A stretch of DNA of 53,808 nucleotides from Bryobacterales bacterium (lineage in GTDB: Bacteria > Acidobacteriota > Terriglobia > Bryobacterales > Bryobacteraceae), in the NCBI GenBank assembly GCA_016789755.1, contig JAEUQG010000558.1:1-53808 (forward strand). Reading direction: 5' to 3'. Position 1 is the first letter of the stretch. Every line of letters starts with the position of its first letter. This document shows positions 1-7,915 of this stretch, piece by piece. Position numbers and translations under genes: made by a program. The notes under the pieces were generated by a model. That model did no database searches, was not told where the DNA came from, and saw only the letters and a list, made by a program, of their open reading frames with translations.

Positions 1-198
1 GGCGGTGACCTTTTCGGCGAAATTCTCCTCGACAGTTTGGAAGAGCTTGGTGAAGGATTTGATGCTGGCGTTGATCTCGTCCTCATCGCCAGTGGCGGCC
101 GAGACCCCGGCCACGCCGGGTCCGAACACTCCACCGAGGAACGTGCCGCACAGGACCAGGCACACGAATAAAAAGGAGAATCGGCGGTTATCGGACAC
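1..198 (-). CDS. S41-family (C-terminal processing) peptidase, N-terminal fragment
   Basis: Only the first 66 codons lie in the window; the gene runs off the left edge. It starts at GTG (198), preceded by GGAGG seven bases upstream. The product begins with a hydrophobic export or anchor segment (about residues 6-30, RFSFLFVCLVLCGTFLGGVF), then an acidic stretch and a helix with FTKLFQTVEENFAEKV. That pattern (VEENFA or VEQNYA followed by the processing protease) is typical of acidobacterial S41/Ctp proteases, which cut periplasmic proteins with a Ser-Lys dyad behind a PDZ domain. Neither PDZ nor catalytic domain is visible here, so the family call rests on the N-terminal region alone and is moderately sure. 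Confidence 0.55.
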   Translation of the reverse strand, partial: MSDNRRFSFLFVCLVLCGTFLGGVFGPGVAGVSAATGDEDEINASIKSFTKLFQTVEENFAEKVTA

Positions 199-270
199 AG
201 CTAGGCCTCCTGAGCCCTATACCAGTATATCGCAGCGTTTTTGGGACCCGCCCTTGCGGGAAGGAACAGC

Positions 271-317
271 GCAAAAAGAGAAATCCGCGGGGCGACTCAA
301 ATCGGGTTCCCGCGGAT
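271..317 (-). terminator. Rho-independent terminator of the MerR gene
   Basis: A perfect 9-bp stem (ATCCGCGGG at 283-291 with CCCGCGGAT at 309-317, 17-base loop) is followed on the minus strand by a T-rich tract (TTTCTCTTTTTG). It sits 56 bases downstream of the MerR-type gene and before the next minus-strand gene, the expected position for an intrinsic terminator. A second small hairpin (CCCGC-CCTT-GCGGG, 247-260) follows it. Confidence 0.7.
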
Positions 318-372
318 GAAGAAGGAAATAGGACCGTGGCAAGAGGCACACGCTGAGAAAAAACCGCGGAGG

Positions 373-891
373 TTAAACCGCGCGGCTCTTGCGCATCGGT
401 ACGGCTGCCTGCTCGGCGCGCACGGGCTTCCTCGGCGTAACCGGCCGCATGCAAGCATTGATCCGCTTGACCTGGTCGGTAACGCATACCAGAAACATCG
501 GCTGCCGGGCGTTTTTCATGATGTCGACAATCTTGTCGTTAGAATCTTCCAGATAAATCGACTTGCCATCGGTCACCAGGTGAAGGGCGGAATCCTGAGC
601 CATCACGTCGCTCAGGCGCTTGCCCATCTCACGCTGGAGGAAACGCAGCACGCGGCGGATTTTCTGCAGCGAGAAACCCTTCCGGCGCAATTCGGCGATG
701 ACGGCGATTTCGACTACCTCGTCGCTCGAATAAATGCGTTTGTGTCCCTCATGACGAGGGGACACGACTTTCCGCTCATCCCACCATTGAAGCTGGCGCA
801 GGCTGACACCTCCGAGCCGCGCTACATCGCTGCTGGTGTATGTACGGGCGGTCAGGTCCGTATCAAGTTTGGTCTTTTTTGTTTTGAACAT
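373..891 (-). CDS. MerR-family transcriptional regulator
   Basis: The protein is 172 aa from ATG 891, which has GGGAGAGG six bases upstream; an in-frame TTG at 927 has no ribosome site. Residues about 17-85 form a MerR-type winged helix: YTSSDVARLGGVSLRQLQWW, a wing with HKRIYSSDEV, then helices with ELRRKGFSLQKIRRVLRFL. The C-terminal part (about 90-172) resembles no effector domain I recognise; it has no metal-binding cysteine cluster, since its only cysteines are scattered (VCVTD and NACMR). The basic leader (MFKTKKTK) is unusual. The gene has its own promoter and terminator, so it is probably monocistronic. What it senses cannot be told; the divergent neighbour is a surface protein. Confidence 0.85.
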   Translation of the reverse strand: MFKTKKTKLDTDLTARTYTSSDVARLGGVSLRQLQWWDERKVVSPRHEGHKRIYSSDEVVEIAVIAELRRKGFSLQKIRRVLRFLQREMGKRLSDVMAQDSALHLVTDGKSIYLEDSNDKIVDIMKNARQPMFLVCVTDQVKRINACMRPVTPRKPVRAEQAAVPMRKSRAV

Positions 892-927
892 CAGACACCT
901 CTCCCGTTTTTTGTCTCGGCCTAACAA

Positions 928-955
928 TTCTTATCCGAAATGTTGTTTGTGTCAA
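928..955 (-). promoter_or_regulatory. Sigma-70 promoter and possible MerR operator
   Basis: On the minus strand TTGACA (955-950) is followed after 16 bases by TAAGAA (933-928), placing transcription start near 921, about 30 bases before the MerR ATG. An imperfect inverted repeat (AACAATTC at 923-930, GAAATGTTGTT at 937-947) lies across the spacer and -10, the usual place for a MerR-type operator. The promoter is seen in sequence; autoregulation is inference. Confidence 0.6.
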
Positions 956-1074
956 TAGGGTGGATGAGGGGAGACCATGGGCAAAGGCCATTTGCCGTTC
1001 CCATTTGGAGCTTTTTCCGATAGAGTAGTAAGAAGTTATCACTCCCCAGCGTTTTTCGTTGCAGCGAAAGGAGA

Positions 1075-4000
1075 TTGGGCGTCCTGCAAGTTTGTTTCCT
1101 TTTTCAAGCCAGCATTGCCGTGCTGGCAATGGTGGCGGCGGCCGGAAGTCTTCCGGCTGCGACAGGAGCAGCGGAGGGAGTACCGGCGGCATTCCGAGAA
1201 GTGCTGCGGCGCAGCCCATTTCCATTTGAGCCCAACTTGGGGCAGACGCATCCGGACGTGCTGTTTTTGGCCCGCGCGGACGGATTCCGCGTGTTCGTCA
1301 CGGAAACCGAGATCGTTTACGCCGGATCTGGCGGCGTTTCGCGGATGCGACTGGTGGGGATGAGGAGCGGTGGGAAATGGACGCGGAAGAAGCGGCTCGG
1401 CGGCCACAGCAGCTACTTCATTGGGCGGGAAGAAGCGAAATGGCGAAGTGCGATTCCGCACTATGAAGGAGTGGAACGGCGCGGAGTGTACGAGGGGGTG
1501 GATGTAGAGGTAGTGGGGCAGGATCACAAAATCGAGTATCGATTTAGTCTGGCGCCGGATGCCGATCCGCGCCTGATTCGCATCCGGCTCGATGCCGCCC
1601 CCGCGATTGCTCCCAACGGCGACCTGGTGCTCCGGTCTGCGGCCGGCGAATTCCGGCATCGTGCTCCCATGGCGTTCCAGGGCACCCGGCGGATTGCGGT
1701 TTCCTTCGAGTTGGGACAGGATGGCGAGGTCGGTTTTGCGCTCGGCCCCTACGACCCGCGCCAGCCGCTGACCATCGATCCCGTGATTTCCTACCACTAT
1801 TTTCACGGAGGCTTGAACGCCGAGACAGCAGTGGGGGCGGCGGTCGATGCCGTGGGGGATCTTTACTACACTGGGACCACGAATTCGTTGGACTTTCCCG
1901 TCGCCGGTTCTCCCTACCGAGACTTCAATTCCGGCAATTTCGACATTTTTCTCGCGCGTGTCAATCCTTCCGGGGGCATCGTATTTTCCACCTACATTGG
2001 GGGGGCAGGCAATGAGGAACCCGGCGGAATCGCCGTCGATCCGGAAGGGCATTCGAGCATCATTGCCACGACGTTTTCCACGGATCTGCCCGTTCAGACC
2101 GGCGTCTTTCAGATGAACTATGGCGGCAACGGTGACGCCGTGGCCCTGCGCATGTCGCCGACGGGGTTCACGCCTCCGCTGCTCACCTATCTGGGAGGCA
2201 GCGGGCCGGAGACGGGAACGTCGGTGGCGCTCGACGCCAGCGGCGTAGCCTACTACACGGGCTACACCTCGTCTGCCAACTTTCCCACGCGCACCCCGCG
2301 GCAGGCCAACCACGGAGGCGGGGAAGATCTCTTTCTGGTCAAAATTCATCCGGGCGGGGAAGTGCTCTTTTCCACCTACTTCGGCGGCGAAGGCGATGAA
2401 CGGGCGCATGGCGTGGCGACTGACAAAGACGGTAACGCGCACCTCACGGGCAAGGCGGACTGCGCGCAGATCGCCGTGGGACCCACTATCGGGCAGTTGA
2501 ATGGCAACGATGTCTTTGTCATGAAGTGGAAGGCGTCCGGCGACGGCGCGCTTTGGATCACCTGCCTCGGGGGCAATGGAGCGGACACCGGGCGAGCTAT
2601 TGCCGTCGACAGCGCCGGCAACTCCTACGTGACCGGGGCTACAAAATCGACCAATTTCCCCATCGCCGCCGCTGTCCAGCAGGCCTTCGGCGGGAATCAG
2701 AATAACGGGCCGAATGGCGACGCGTTTGCCTTGAAATTGAACCCGGCTGGTACCAGCCTGATGTATTCAACCTATCTCGGCGGGCCGCGCGATGACGTGG
2801 GGCAATCCGTGTCTGTGAACGGCGCCGGCGAAGCGTTTGTGGCGGGACTGACGCAGTCGCCGAGTTTTCCCAGCAGCGGGCCGCCGCTTGTCGTCCCCAC
2901 CGAGCGGGCGGCCTTTCTCACCCGGCTCTCGGGCAATGGCCTGTCGATCCTGGGCTCGTGGTTTCTCGACGGAGTCAACGACGGAGACCGCTATTCGGTG
3001 GGCCTCGATGCAAAGGGCACCGTTTACATGACGGGGGGAGCGACGGCGAATTTGCGACTGCCCGTCACAGCGGCGCCTGCTTTACGCGCGTTCCGCAGTC
3101 CGCTCGACGCCCTCATTGTCAAGCTGTCGACCGGGAGCCTGCAAGTGATGCAGGACACGTTCTCCCCCTCTTTTCTCAACACCCAGGATTTTGACCTCGT
3201 GCAACGCATCGTCAACCGCGGTCCGGAGGCTTCCGAACACGTGACGTTCCGGGGTATTTTGCCGGTGGGGCTTTCCGCCGTGTCCTGTTTCGCCAGCGGA
3301 GTGACTTGCTCGACGACGGGGAATTCCTACCGCGTGGACGTGGAACGCCTCCAACCCGGCGCGGGGATTGAGGTTCGGGCCAGCCTTCGCCCGACGGCGG
3401 GCGCATTTCCAGGCGTTGCGCAGCAAGTGAATGTGTCTGCCACCAGCGACACTTACGATCCACGCACGACAGACAACGTTCTCACCACAACGCTGTTCGG
3501 ATCGGCCACGCAGCCCGCCTGCAACTACGCGCTTTCCAACCAGTCGTTCGAGGTTGGGGCGGCGGCAACCAGCGTGACGGTAACCGTTACCGCTCCATTT
3601 TCGTGCCCCTGGACCGCGACGCTCCCCGTCGATTGGATCAGTTTCGCATCGCCCAACGCAGCGTCCGGGAGCAGCAATATCAGCTTCAACCTGCAAGCCA
3701 ATCCGCTCCCTATCGCTCGATTGGGAAGCGCCGTGGTGGCGGGTCATCGGGTGGTTTTCGTGCAGGCTGCGGCAGGGACCGCGGTTTCGCCCTTTACCGA
3801 TGTGGCCGTGACCCACCCATTCTTCCCGTTCATCAGCCTCATGAAGTCCAACGCGATCACCCAAGGATGCACCGCCACTACCTATTGCCCCGACGATCTG
3901 ATTACCCGCGGGCAGATGGCGGTGTTCCTCGTACGCTCCGTGCTGGGCGGCGATGCCTTTGCCCATCCATCGACTCCGTACTTCACCGATGTGGCGGCCA

Positions 4001-4341
4001 ATCATCCGCAATTCCGCTATATCCAGAAGTTGCGCGAATTGGGGATCACCGCCGGTTGCACGGCCACGGAATACTGTCCTGGCGAGCCGGTAACCCGGGC
4101 GCAGATGGCGGCCTTCCTCGTGCGTGGCAAACTGGCCGTGGCGCCCACCCAGGCGTTCCCTTTTCCGACGGCGTTCAGTTTTTCCGACGTCAATACCGGC
4201 AGCGTGTTCTATCCTTCCATCCAGAAGATGCGCGAATTAGGGGTGACTCTCGGTTGCAGTGCGAGCCAGTATTGCCCTGAGGGAGCCGTGACTCGCGGGC
4301 AGATGGCGGCGTTTCTGATTCGCGCCTTCCAGGCGCCGTAG
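1075..4341 (+). CDS. Secreted SBBP-propeller / BACON / triple-SLH surface protein
   Basis: A 1088-aa exported protein. After a signal peptide (hydrophobic to about residue 30) comes a DUF7948-like domain (about 40-235, with FEPNLGQTHPDV), then SBBP beta-propeller repeats (about 237-680, repeated SYVTG or AYYTG, DFPV/NFPT and FSTYIGG elements), a DUF11/CARDB-like domain (about 690-800), a BACON domain (about 814-900) and three SLH repeats (about 904, 966 and 1034). Each SLH repeat has a cysteine pair of the form GC-x5-YCP and ends TRGQMA or TRAQMA. SLH repeats bind cell-wall or surface polymers, so an anchored surface protein is inferred. The start is uncertain: TTG 1075 sits one to two bases after AAAGGAG; CTG 1084 has better spacing. 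Confidence 0.88.
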   Translation: MGVLQVCFLFQASIAVLAMVAAAGSLPAATGAAEGVPAAFREVLRRSPFPFEPNLGQTHPDVLFLARADGFRVFVTETEIVYAGSGGVSRMRLVGMRSGGKWTRKKRLGGHSSYFIGREEAKWRSAIPHYEGVERRGVYEGVDVEVVGQDHKIEYRFSLAPDADPRLIRIRLDAAPAIAPNGDLVLRSAAGEFRHRAPMAFQGTRRIAVSFELGQDGEVGFALGPYDPRQPLTIDPVISYHYFHGGLNAETAVGAAVDAVGDLYYTGTTNSLDFPVAGSPYRDFNSGNFDIFLARVNPSGGIVFSTYIGGAGNEEPGGIAVDPEGHSSIIATTFSTDLPVQTGVFQMNYGGNGDAVALRMSPTGFTPPLLTYLGGSGPETGTSVALDASGVAYYTGYTSSANFPTRTPRQANHGGGEDLFLVKIHPGGEVLFSTYFGGEGDERAHGVATDKDGNAHLTGKADCAQIAVGPTIGQLNGNDVFVMKWKASGDGALWITCLGGNGADTGRAIAVDSAGNSYVTGATKSTNFPIAAAVQQAFGGNQNNGPNGDAFALKLNPAGTSLMYSTYLGGPRDDVGQSVSVNGAGEAFVAGLTQSPSFPSSGPPLVVPTERAAFLTRLSGNGLSILGSWFLDGVNDGDRYSVGLDAKGTVYMTGGATANLRLPVTAAPALRAFRSPLDALIVKLSTGSLQVMQDTFSPSFLNTQDFDLVQRIVNRGPEASEHVTFRGILPVGLSAVSCFASGVTCSTTGNSYRVDVERLQPGAGIEVRASLRPTAGAFPGVAQQVNVSATSDTYDPRTTDNVLTTTLFGSATQPACNYALSNQSFEVGAAATSVTVTVTAPFSCPWTATLPVDWISFASPNAASGSSNISFNLQANPLPIARLGSAVVAGHRVVFVQAAAGTAVSPFTDVAVTHPFFPFISLMKSNAITQGCTATTYCPDDLITRGQMAVFLVRSVLGGDAFAHPSTPYFTDVAANHPQFRYIQKLRELGITAGCTATEYCPGEPVTRAQMAAFLVRGKLAVAPTQAFPFPTAFSFSDVNTGSVFYPSIQKMRELGVTLGCSASQYCPEGAVTRGQMAAFLIRAFQAP

Positions 4342-4392
4342 CCTCGACCGCTGTTTCGCGCCCGAGCGGCGCTCTGTTACACTCGCGGGGAT

Positions 4393-5367
4393 ATGCGCAA
4401 CTGGCAAGTCCACGCCTTCGGAGACCCGGAAGAAATGACATTTGGGGAGGCGCCCTCGCCGGAACCCGGACAGGGAGAGGTGCGGGTCCGTGTTCATGCC
4501 GCGGCGCTCAACTTTTTCGACTTGCTCCTCATCCAAGGCAAGTATCAGGCAAAGCCGGGCTTCCCGTTTACGCCGGGTGCCGAGGCTGCGGGAGTGATCG
4601 ATGCCATCGGGGACGGGGTGAGCGGCTTTGCCCAAGGCGAGCGCGTCATCGCACTCCCATCCTTCGGAGCGTTCGCCGAGGAATTGATCTGCCCCGCCAG
4701 CCGCTTGTTGCGCATTCCTGGCGGAATGGACTTCGAGACGGCAGCGGCCTACCCAATTGTCTACCAAACCTCGTGGTTCGCCTTGCAGGAGAGAGCGAAA
4801 CTGCAAGCCGGAGAGTGGTTGCTGGTGCATGCTGGTGCAAGCGGCGTGGGCATGACGGCGATCCAGTTGGGCAAGGCCAGCGGAGCACGCGTCATCGCTA
4901 CCGCCAGCCGCCAGGAGAAGCTCGACTTCTGCCGCCGGCAAGGCGCCGATGAGGCGCTCCTGTACAACGATCCAGCCTGGGTGGACGACGTGAAGCGGAT
5001 CACCGGGCACGGCGCCGATGTGGTCTACGACCCCGTGGGCGGAGATGTCTTTGATCTCTCCACAAAGTGCACCGCGCCGGGAGGGCGGATTCTGGTGATC
5101 GGGTTCACCTCGGGGCGCATTCCCTCCATCGCCGCCAACCGGCTGCTGCTCAAGAATATTTCCGTGGTGGGTGCGATCTGGGGCAATTGGACGGCGGCGC
5201 ACCCTGCCTATATTCACCAAACGCACACGCAACTGATGGAGCTGTGGAGGGAGGGCAAAATCCGGCCGGCGATCGGGCGGGTTTACAAATTGAAAGAGGC
5301 TCCCCAGGCGCTACGCGACTTAGGTAACCGAACAGCGATGGGGAAATCCGTGCTCCGAATCAACTGA
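4393..5367 (+). CDS. NADPH:quinone oxidoreductase-like MDR enzyme
   Basis: A 324-aa medium-chain dehydrogenase/reductase of the zinc-free quinone oxidoreductase type. The N-terminal GroES-like catalytic domain has AAALNFFDLLLIQGKY and the gate segment PFTPGAEAAGVI; the Rossmann domain carries HAGASGVGMTAIQLGK (the AxxGVG nucleotide loop, about residue 147) and later VYDPVGGDVFD. No structural-zinc cysteine cluster is present. Known members reduce quinones or enones with NADPH in the cytoplasm. The length is normal. The gene starts 52 bases after the surface-protein gene and overlaps the end of the facing histidine kinase by 8 bp. The exact substrate is unknown. Confidence 0.9.
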   Translation: MRNWQVHAFGDPEEMTFGEAPSPEPGQGEVRVRVHAAALNFFDLLLIQGKYQAKPGFPFTPGAEAAGVIDAIGDGVSGFAQGERVIALPSFGAFAEELICPASRLLRIPGGMDFETAAAYPIVYQTSWFALQERAKLQAGEWLLVHAGASGVGMTAIQLGKASGARVIATASRQEKLDFCRRQGADEALLYNDPAWVDDVKRITGHGADVVYDPVGGDVFDLSTKCTAPGGRILVIGFTSGRIPSIAANRLLLKNISVVGAIWGNWTAAHPAYIHQTHTQLMELWREGKIRPAIGRVYKLKEAPQALRDLGNRTAMGKSVLRIN

Positions 5368-7309
5368 CCAGGGTTTTCAGGCGCTTCTCCACACCTTCCA
5401 AGGCCTGCTCAAACGTGACGATGCTGCGCTTCACCCCGTCCGCGTCGAGAGACTTGGCACACCGCTCAAGATTGGCCGCCACTTCGCCCAGGCTTCCGGC
5501 GGCGATCTGCTCCGCGGAGCTGCGTAGACGCGTGGCCTCCTGCTCGAGCGCCGGGTAGTCGGCGGCGATCAGGTGCCGGTGCAGCATCTCCAGGCGCCCG
5601 GAGGCGGTCTGCAGGAACAGCCGCTGAACCTCGGTCATCATTCCCGGTTCAAGCCCTGCCAGCGGCACATCGGCGGGATCGACTTCGCCGCCGCTTGTCA
5701 CGTTCAGTTCCTTCGGACGATTGAGAAACTCTTCCACCGTGCGGAGGAGGGTTTGGGGATTGACCGGCTTTGCGATATAGCCGTTCATCCCCGAAGCCAG
5801 GCAGCGCTCGCGGTCGCCGCTCATGGCATGGGCCGTCATGGCCACGACCGGCAGGTAGCGGAATCGAGCATCGCGGCGAATGGCGCGCGTCGTCTCCAAG
5901 CCATCCAAAATCGGCATCTGAACGTCCATGAGCACCAACCCGTAGGCCAGCAGGTCCAGGTATTCGAGCGCCTCCCTGCCGTGATTGGCAACATCGACGT
6001 GATAGCCCTTCTTGCGCAGAATGGCAGTCACCACCTTTTGGTTGACGTGGTTGTCCTCCACCACCAGAATGGAGGCGACGGACAGCGGGGCGGCCTCGGA
6101 AACCGTGCCGGTGGCCGCCTCGCCGGCGGTTTCCACGCCCTCCGGCAGGAAGACTGCGTTGGGCAAAGTGACTCGGAACGTACTGCCCTGGCCTTCCACG
6201 CTTTCCACTGAGATTTCCCCGTCGTGCATCTCCACCAGCCGCTTCGTGATAGCGAGGCCCAGCCCCGTGCCACCGTACCTGCGGCTGATGCTGCCGTCGG
6301 CCTGGGTGAATTTCTCGAAAATACAACTGCGCTTATCCACCGGAATGCCGACCCCCGTGTCGATCACTTCAAGAATCAGGTTCTGCGCGTCCTTGGGTCC
6401 CTCGCACAGCACCCGGATCTTGACGTGCCCCCGGTCCGTGAATTTGACGGCGTTGCTGAGCAGATTGGCGACGACTTGGCGCATGCGCAATGGGTCCGCG
6501 GTGATCCGCCGTGGAACGGAGCGGTCGACATCCATGCCGACGGTAATGCCCTTCTTGTAGGCTTTGGCCCGCTGGGCGCGGATGGTTTCGTCAACCAGAA
6601 CCCGGATGTCGAAGGGAATCCGCTCGAGCACCATCTTCCCAGCTTCGATCTTCGAGAGATCGAGTACGTCGTTCAGCAGGGCTAGCAGGGAGTTGGCGCA
6701 TCGCTGCGCCGTTTCGAGTTGCTCCCGCTGGTCGGCGGTGAGAGGGCTGTCCAGCACGATGTCGATCATCCCCAGCACGCCATTCATGGGGGTCCGCAAT
6801 TCGTGCGACATGTTGGCCAGAAATTCGCTCTTGGCCAGGCTGGCCGCCTGGGCGCTCTGCATCGCCCGTTCGAGCTGCTCCGTACGCCGCCGGATACGCT
6901 CCTCGAGCAGTTCCTGATGCTGGCGAACTTCGTTTTGCGTCTCGATCAGCCGGGTGATCATGCGGTTGAAGCTGTGCCCCAGATATTCGATTTCGTCACC
7001 TGTCGAACTGACCTGGATCGTTTCCAGGCGGCCTTCGGTGACAGAGTGAATACCCTCTTCGAGAAGCTTCAAAGGCTGGGCAAGAACCCGAGTGGTGAAC
7101 TTCGACAGCAGTCCCGCCAAAACAATGACCAGGACACTGACGACGGCCCACTTTCCCCAGTTGACCGAATCCTGGCGCATGTCGAAGCCGAGCAGGGTAA
7201 GGGCAACCCAAAAGAGGACCCCCGCGATGAAGACAAAAAACTTCGTCGCCAGCGAACGGAATCCGGCAGGCCGCATCCGGCCCCCGACCGTTGTGGTTGT
7301 GGGGATCAC
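5360..7309 (-). CDS. Hybrid sensor histidine kinase / response regulator with degenerate Hpt tail
   Basis: A 649-aa membrane kinase. Two transmembrane segments (about 24-42 and 52-70) enclose a loop of only about ten residues, so there is no periplasmic sensor domain. Then follow HAMP (71-122), a coiled coil, HisKA with SHELRTPMNG (phospho-His 169), HATPase_c (N-box ANLLSNAVKF, G-boxes DTGVGI and GTGLGL) and a receiver with VLMDVQMPILDG (phospho-Asp 462). The tail (about 550-649) is Hpt-shaped, but where AHxLKGSA is expected it reads ATRLRSSA, leaving Thr 593 where the phospho-histidine should be. The start is GTG 7309 (weak GGAAG upstream) or ATG 7276. It transcribes away from the exported RidA unit and may be separate from it. 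Confidence 0.93.
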   Translation of the reverse strand: MIPTTTTVGGRMRPAGFRSLATKFFVFIAGVLFWVALTLLGFDMRQDSVNWGKWAVVSVLVIVLAGLLSKFTTRVLAQPLKLLEEGIHSVTEGRLETIQVSSTGDEIEYLGHSFNRMITRLIETQNEVRQHQELLEERIRRRTEQLERAMQSAQAASLAKSEFLANMSHELRTPMNGVLGMIDIVLDSPLTADQREQLETAQRCANSLLALLNDVLDLSKIEAGKMVLERIPFDIRVLVDETIRAQRAKAYKKGITVGMDVDRSVPRRITADPLRMRQVVANLLSNAVKFTDRGHVKIRVLCEGPKDAQNLILEVIDTGVGIPVDKRSCIFEKFTQADGSISRRYGGTGLGLAITKRLVEMHDGEISVESVEGQGSTFRVTLPNAVFLPEGVETAGEAATGTVSEAAPLSVASILVVEDNHVNQKVVTAILRKKGYHVDVANHGREALEYLDLLAYGLVLMDVQMPILDGLETTRAIRRDARFRYLPVVAMTAHAMSGDRERCLASGMNGYIAKPVNPQTLLRTVEEFLNRPKELNVTSGGEVDPADVPLAGLEPGMMTEVQRLFLQTASGRLEMLHRHLIAADYPALEQEATRLRSSAEQIAAGSLGEVAANLERCAKSLDADGVKRSIVTFEQALEGVEKRLKTLVS

Positions 7310-7340
7310 ACTTCCATCATTAGCGGTTTCTCGAATCTAT

Positions 7341-7390
7341 CCCATTAGAGGTACGCCTTAGGTTCCCTTAGATTTACCTTCTAGTAAATC
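7341..7390 (-). promoter_or_regulatory. Repeated half-sites and hairpin upstream of the kinase gene
   Basis: Between RidA and the kinase, CCTTAG occurs at 7356-7361 and 7366-7371, ten bases (one helical turn) apart, and a related CCATTAG at 7342-7348. Next to them is a perfect 7-bp hairpin (GATTTAC 7371-7377, GTAAATC 7384-7390) and a CCCCG/CGGGG hairpin at 7390-7403. This may be a regulator-binding or leader element for the kinase gene. The repeats are seen; a function is not shown. Confidence 0.3.
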
Positions 7391-7447
7391 CCCGGTCACG
7401 GGGTCATGGAAACGTTTCCGGGGAAAGCTCGCAACCGCAGCTAAAAC

Positions 7448-7891
7448 CTAGTCCACGTAGGCGATACAGTCGATCTGCAGGAGCTGGCCGGGACGCCGGA
7501 ACCCTGTAGAACCGAAGTAAGAGCGGGCCGGACGGTCCTTCGGGAAGAAGGTGTTATAGACGTCGTTCATCGGCTCCCAGTTCTTCTCCGGATCGACCAA
7601 GGCAACCTGTACCTTCAGGACGTTCTCCATCGAGGAACCAGCCTTAGCGAGCGATTCCTTCATGATAGTGAGCGCGTCGGCGGTCTGCTGCTTGACGTCG
7701 CCGGGCTTCGGGCGGCGCTCCGGATACCACCCCCCGATGCCGTTGAGGAAGAGGAGATGCCCGGAGCGAACAACGCCTCCGGCCATCTGCTTCTTCCACC
7801 CGGTACCCTGCGCCTGGGCCGCGGGAAGCGCTGCGGCAAGGGCAAGCGCGGCGGCGTTCATCATCTGTCTTCTGGAGTCTTTCGATTTCAT
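7448..7891 (-). CDS. Exported RidA-family (YjgF/YER057c/UK114) protein
   Basis: A 147-aa protein with a twin-arginine leader (DSRRQMMNAAALALAAALPA, cleavage likely after AQA near residue 27) followed by a full RidA domain. RidA proteins hydrolyse enamine/imine intermediates such as 2-aminoacrylate. The key arginine is present in RPARSYFG, but the cysteine after it is Tyr and the conserved Glu of IEIEAIA is Asp (LQIDCIA), so activity on the classical substrate is uncertain. RidA proteins are normally cytosolic; an export signal is unusual. GGAG lies six bases before the ATG. It is the last gene of a minus-strand unit, 24 bases after a Tat-exported PLP enzyme, whose unstable products it could process (inference). 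Confidence 0.88.
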   Translation of the reverse strand: MKSKDSRRQMMNAAALALAAALPAAQAQGTGWKKQMAGGVVRSGHLLFLNGIGGWYPERRPKPGDVKQQTADALTIMKESLAKAGSSMENVLKVQVALVDPEKNWEPMNDVYNTFFPKDRPARSYFGSTGFRRPGQLLQIDCIAYVD

Positions 7892-7915
7892 ATCTGCTCC
7901 GCGAAATTTCTTAAC

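Noticed and set aside
7390..7447. Possible cyclic-di-GMP riboswitch (GCAACCGCAGCTAAAACC resembles part of the class I core)
   Set aside because: The 5' half of the aptamer and the paired arms are missing, and no gene lies downstream on that strand.
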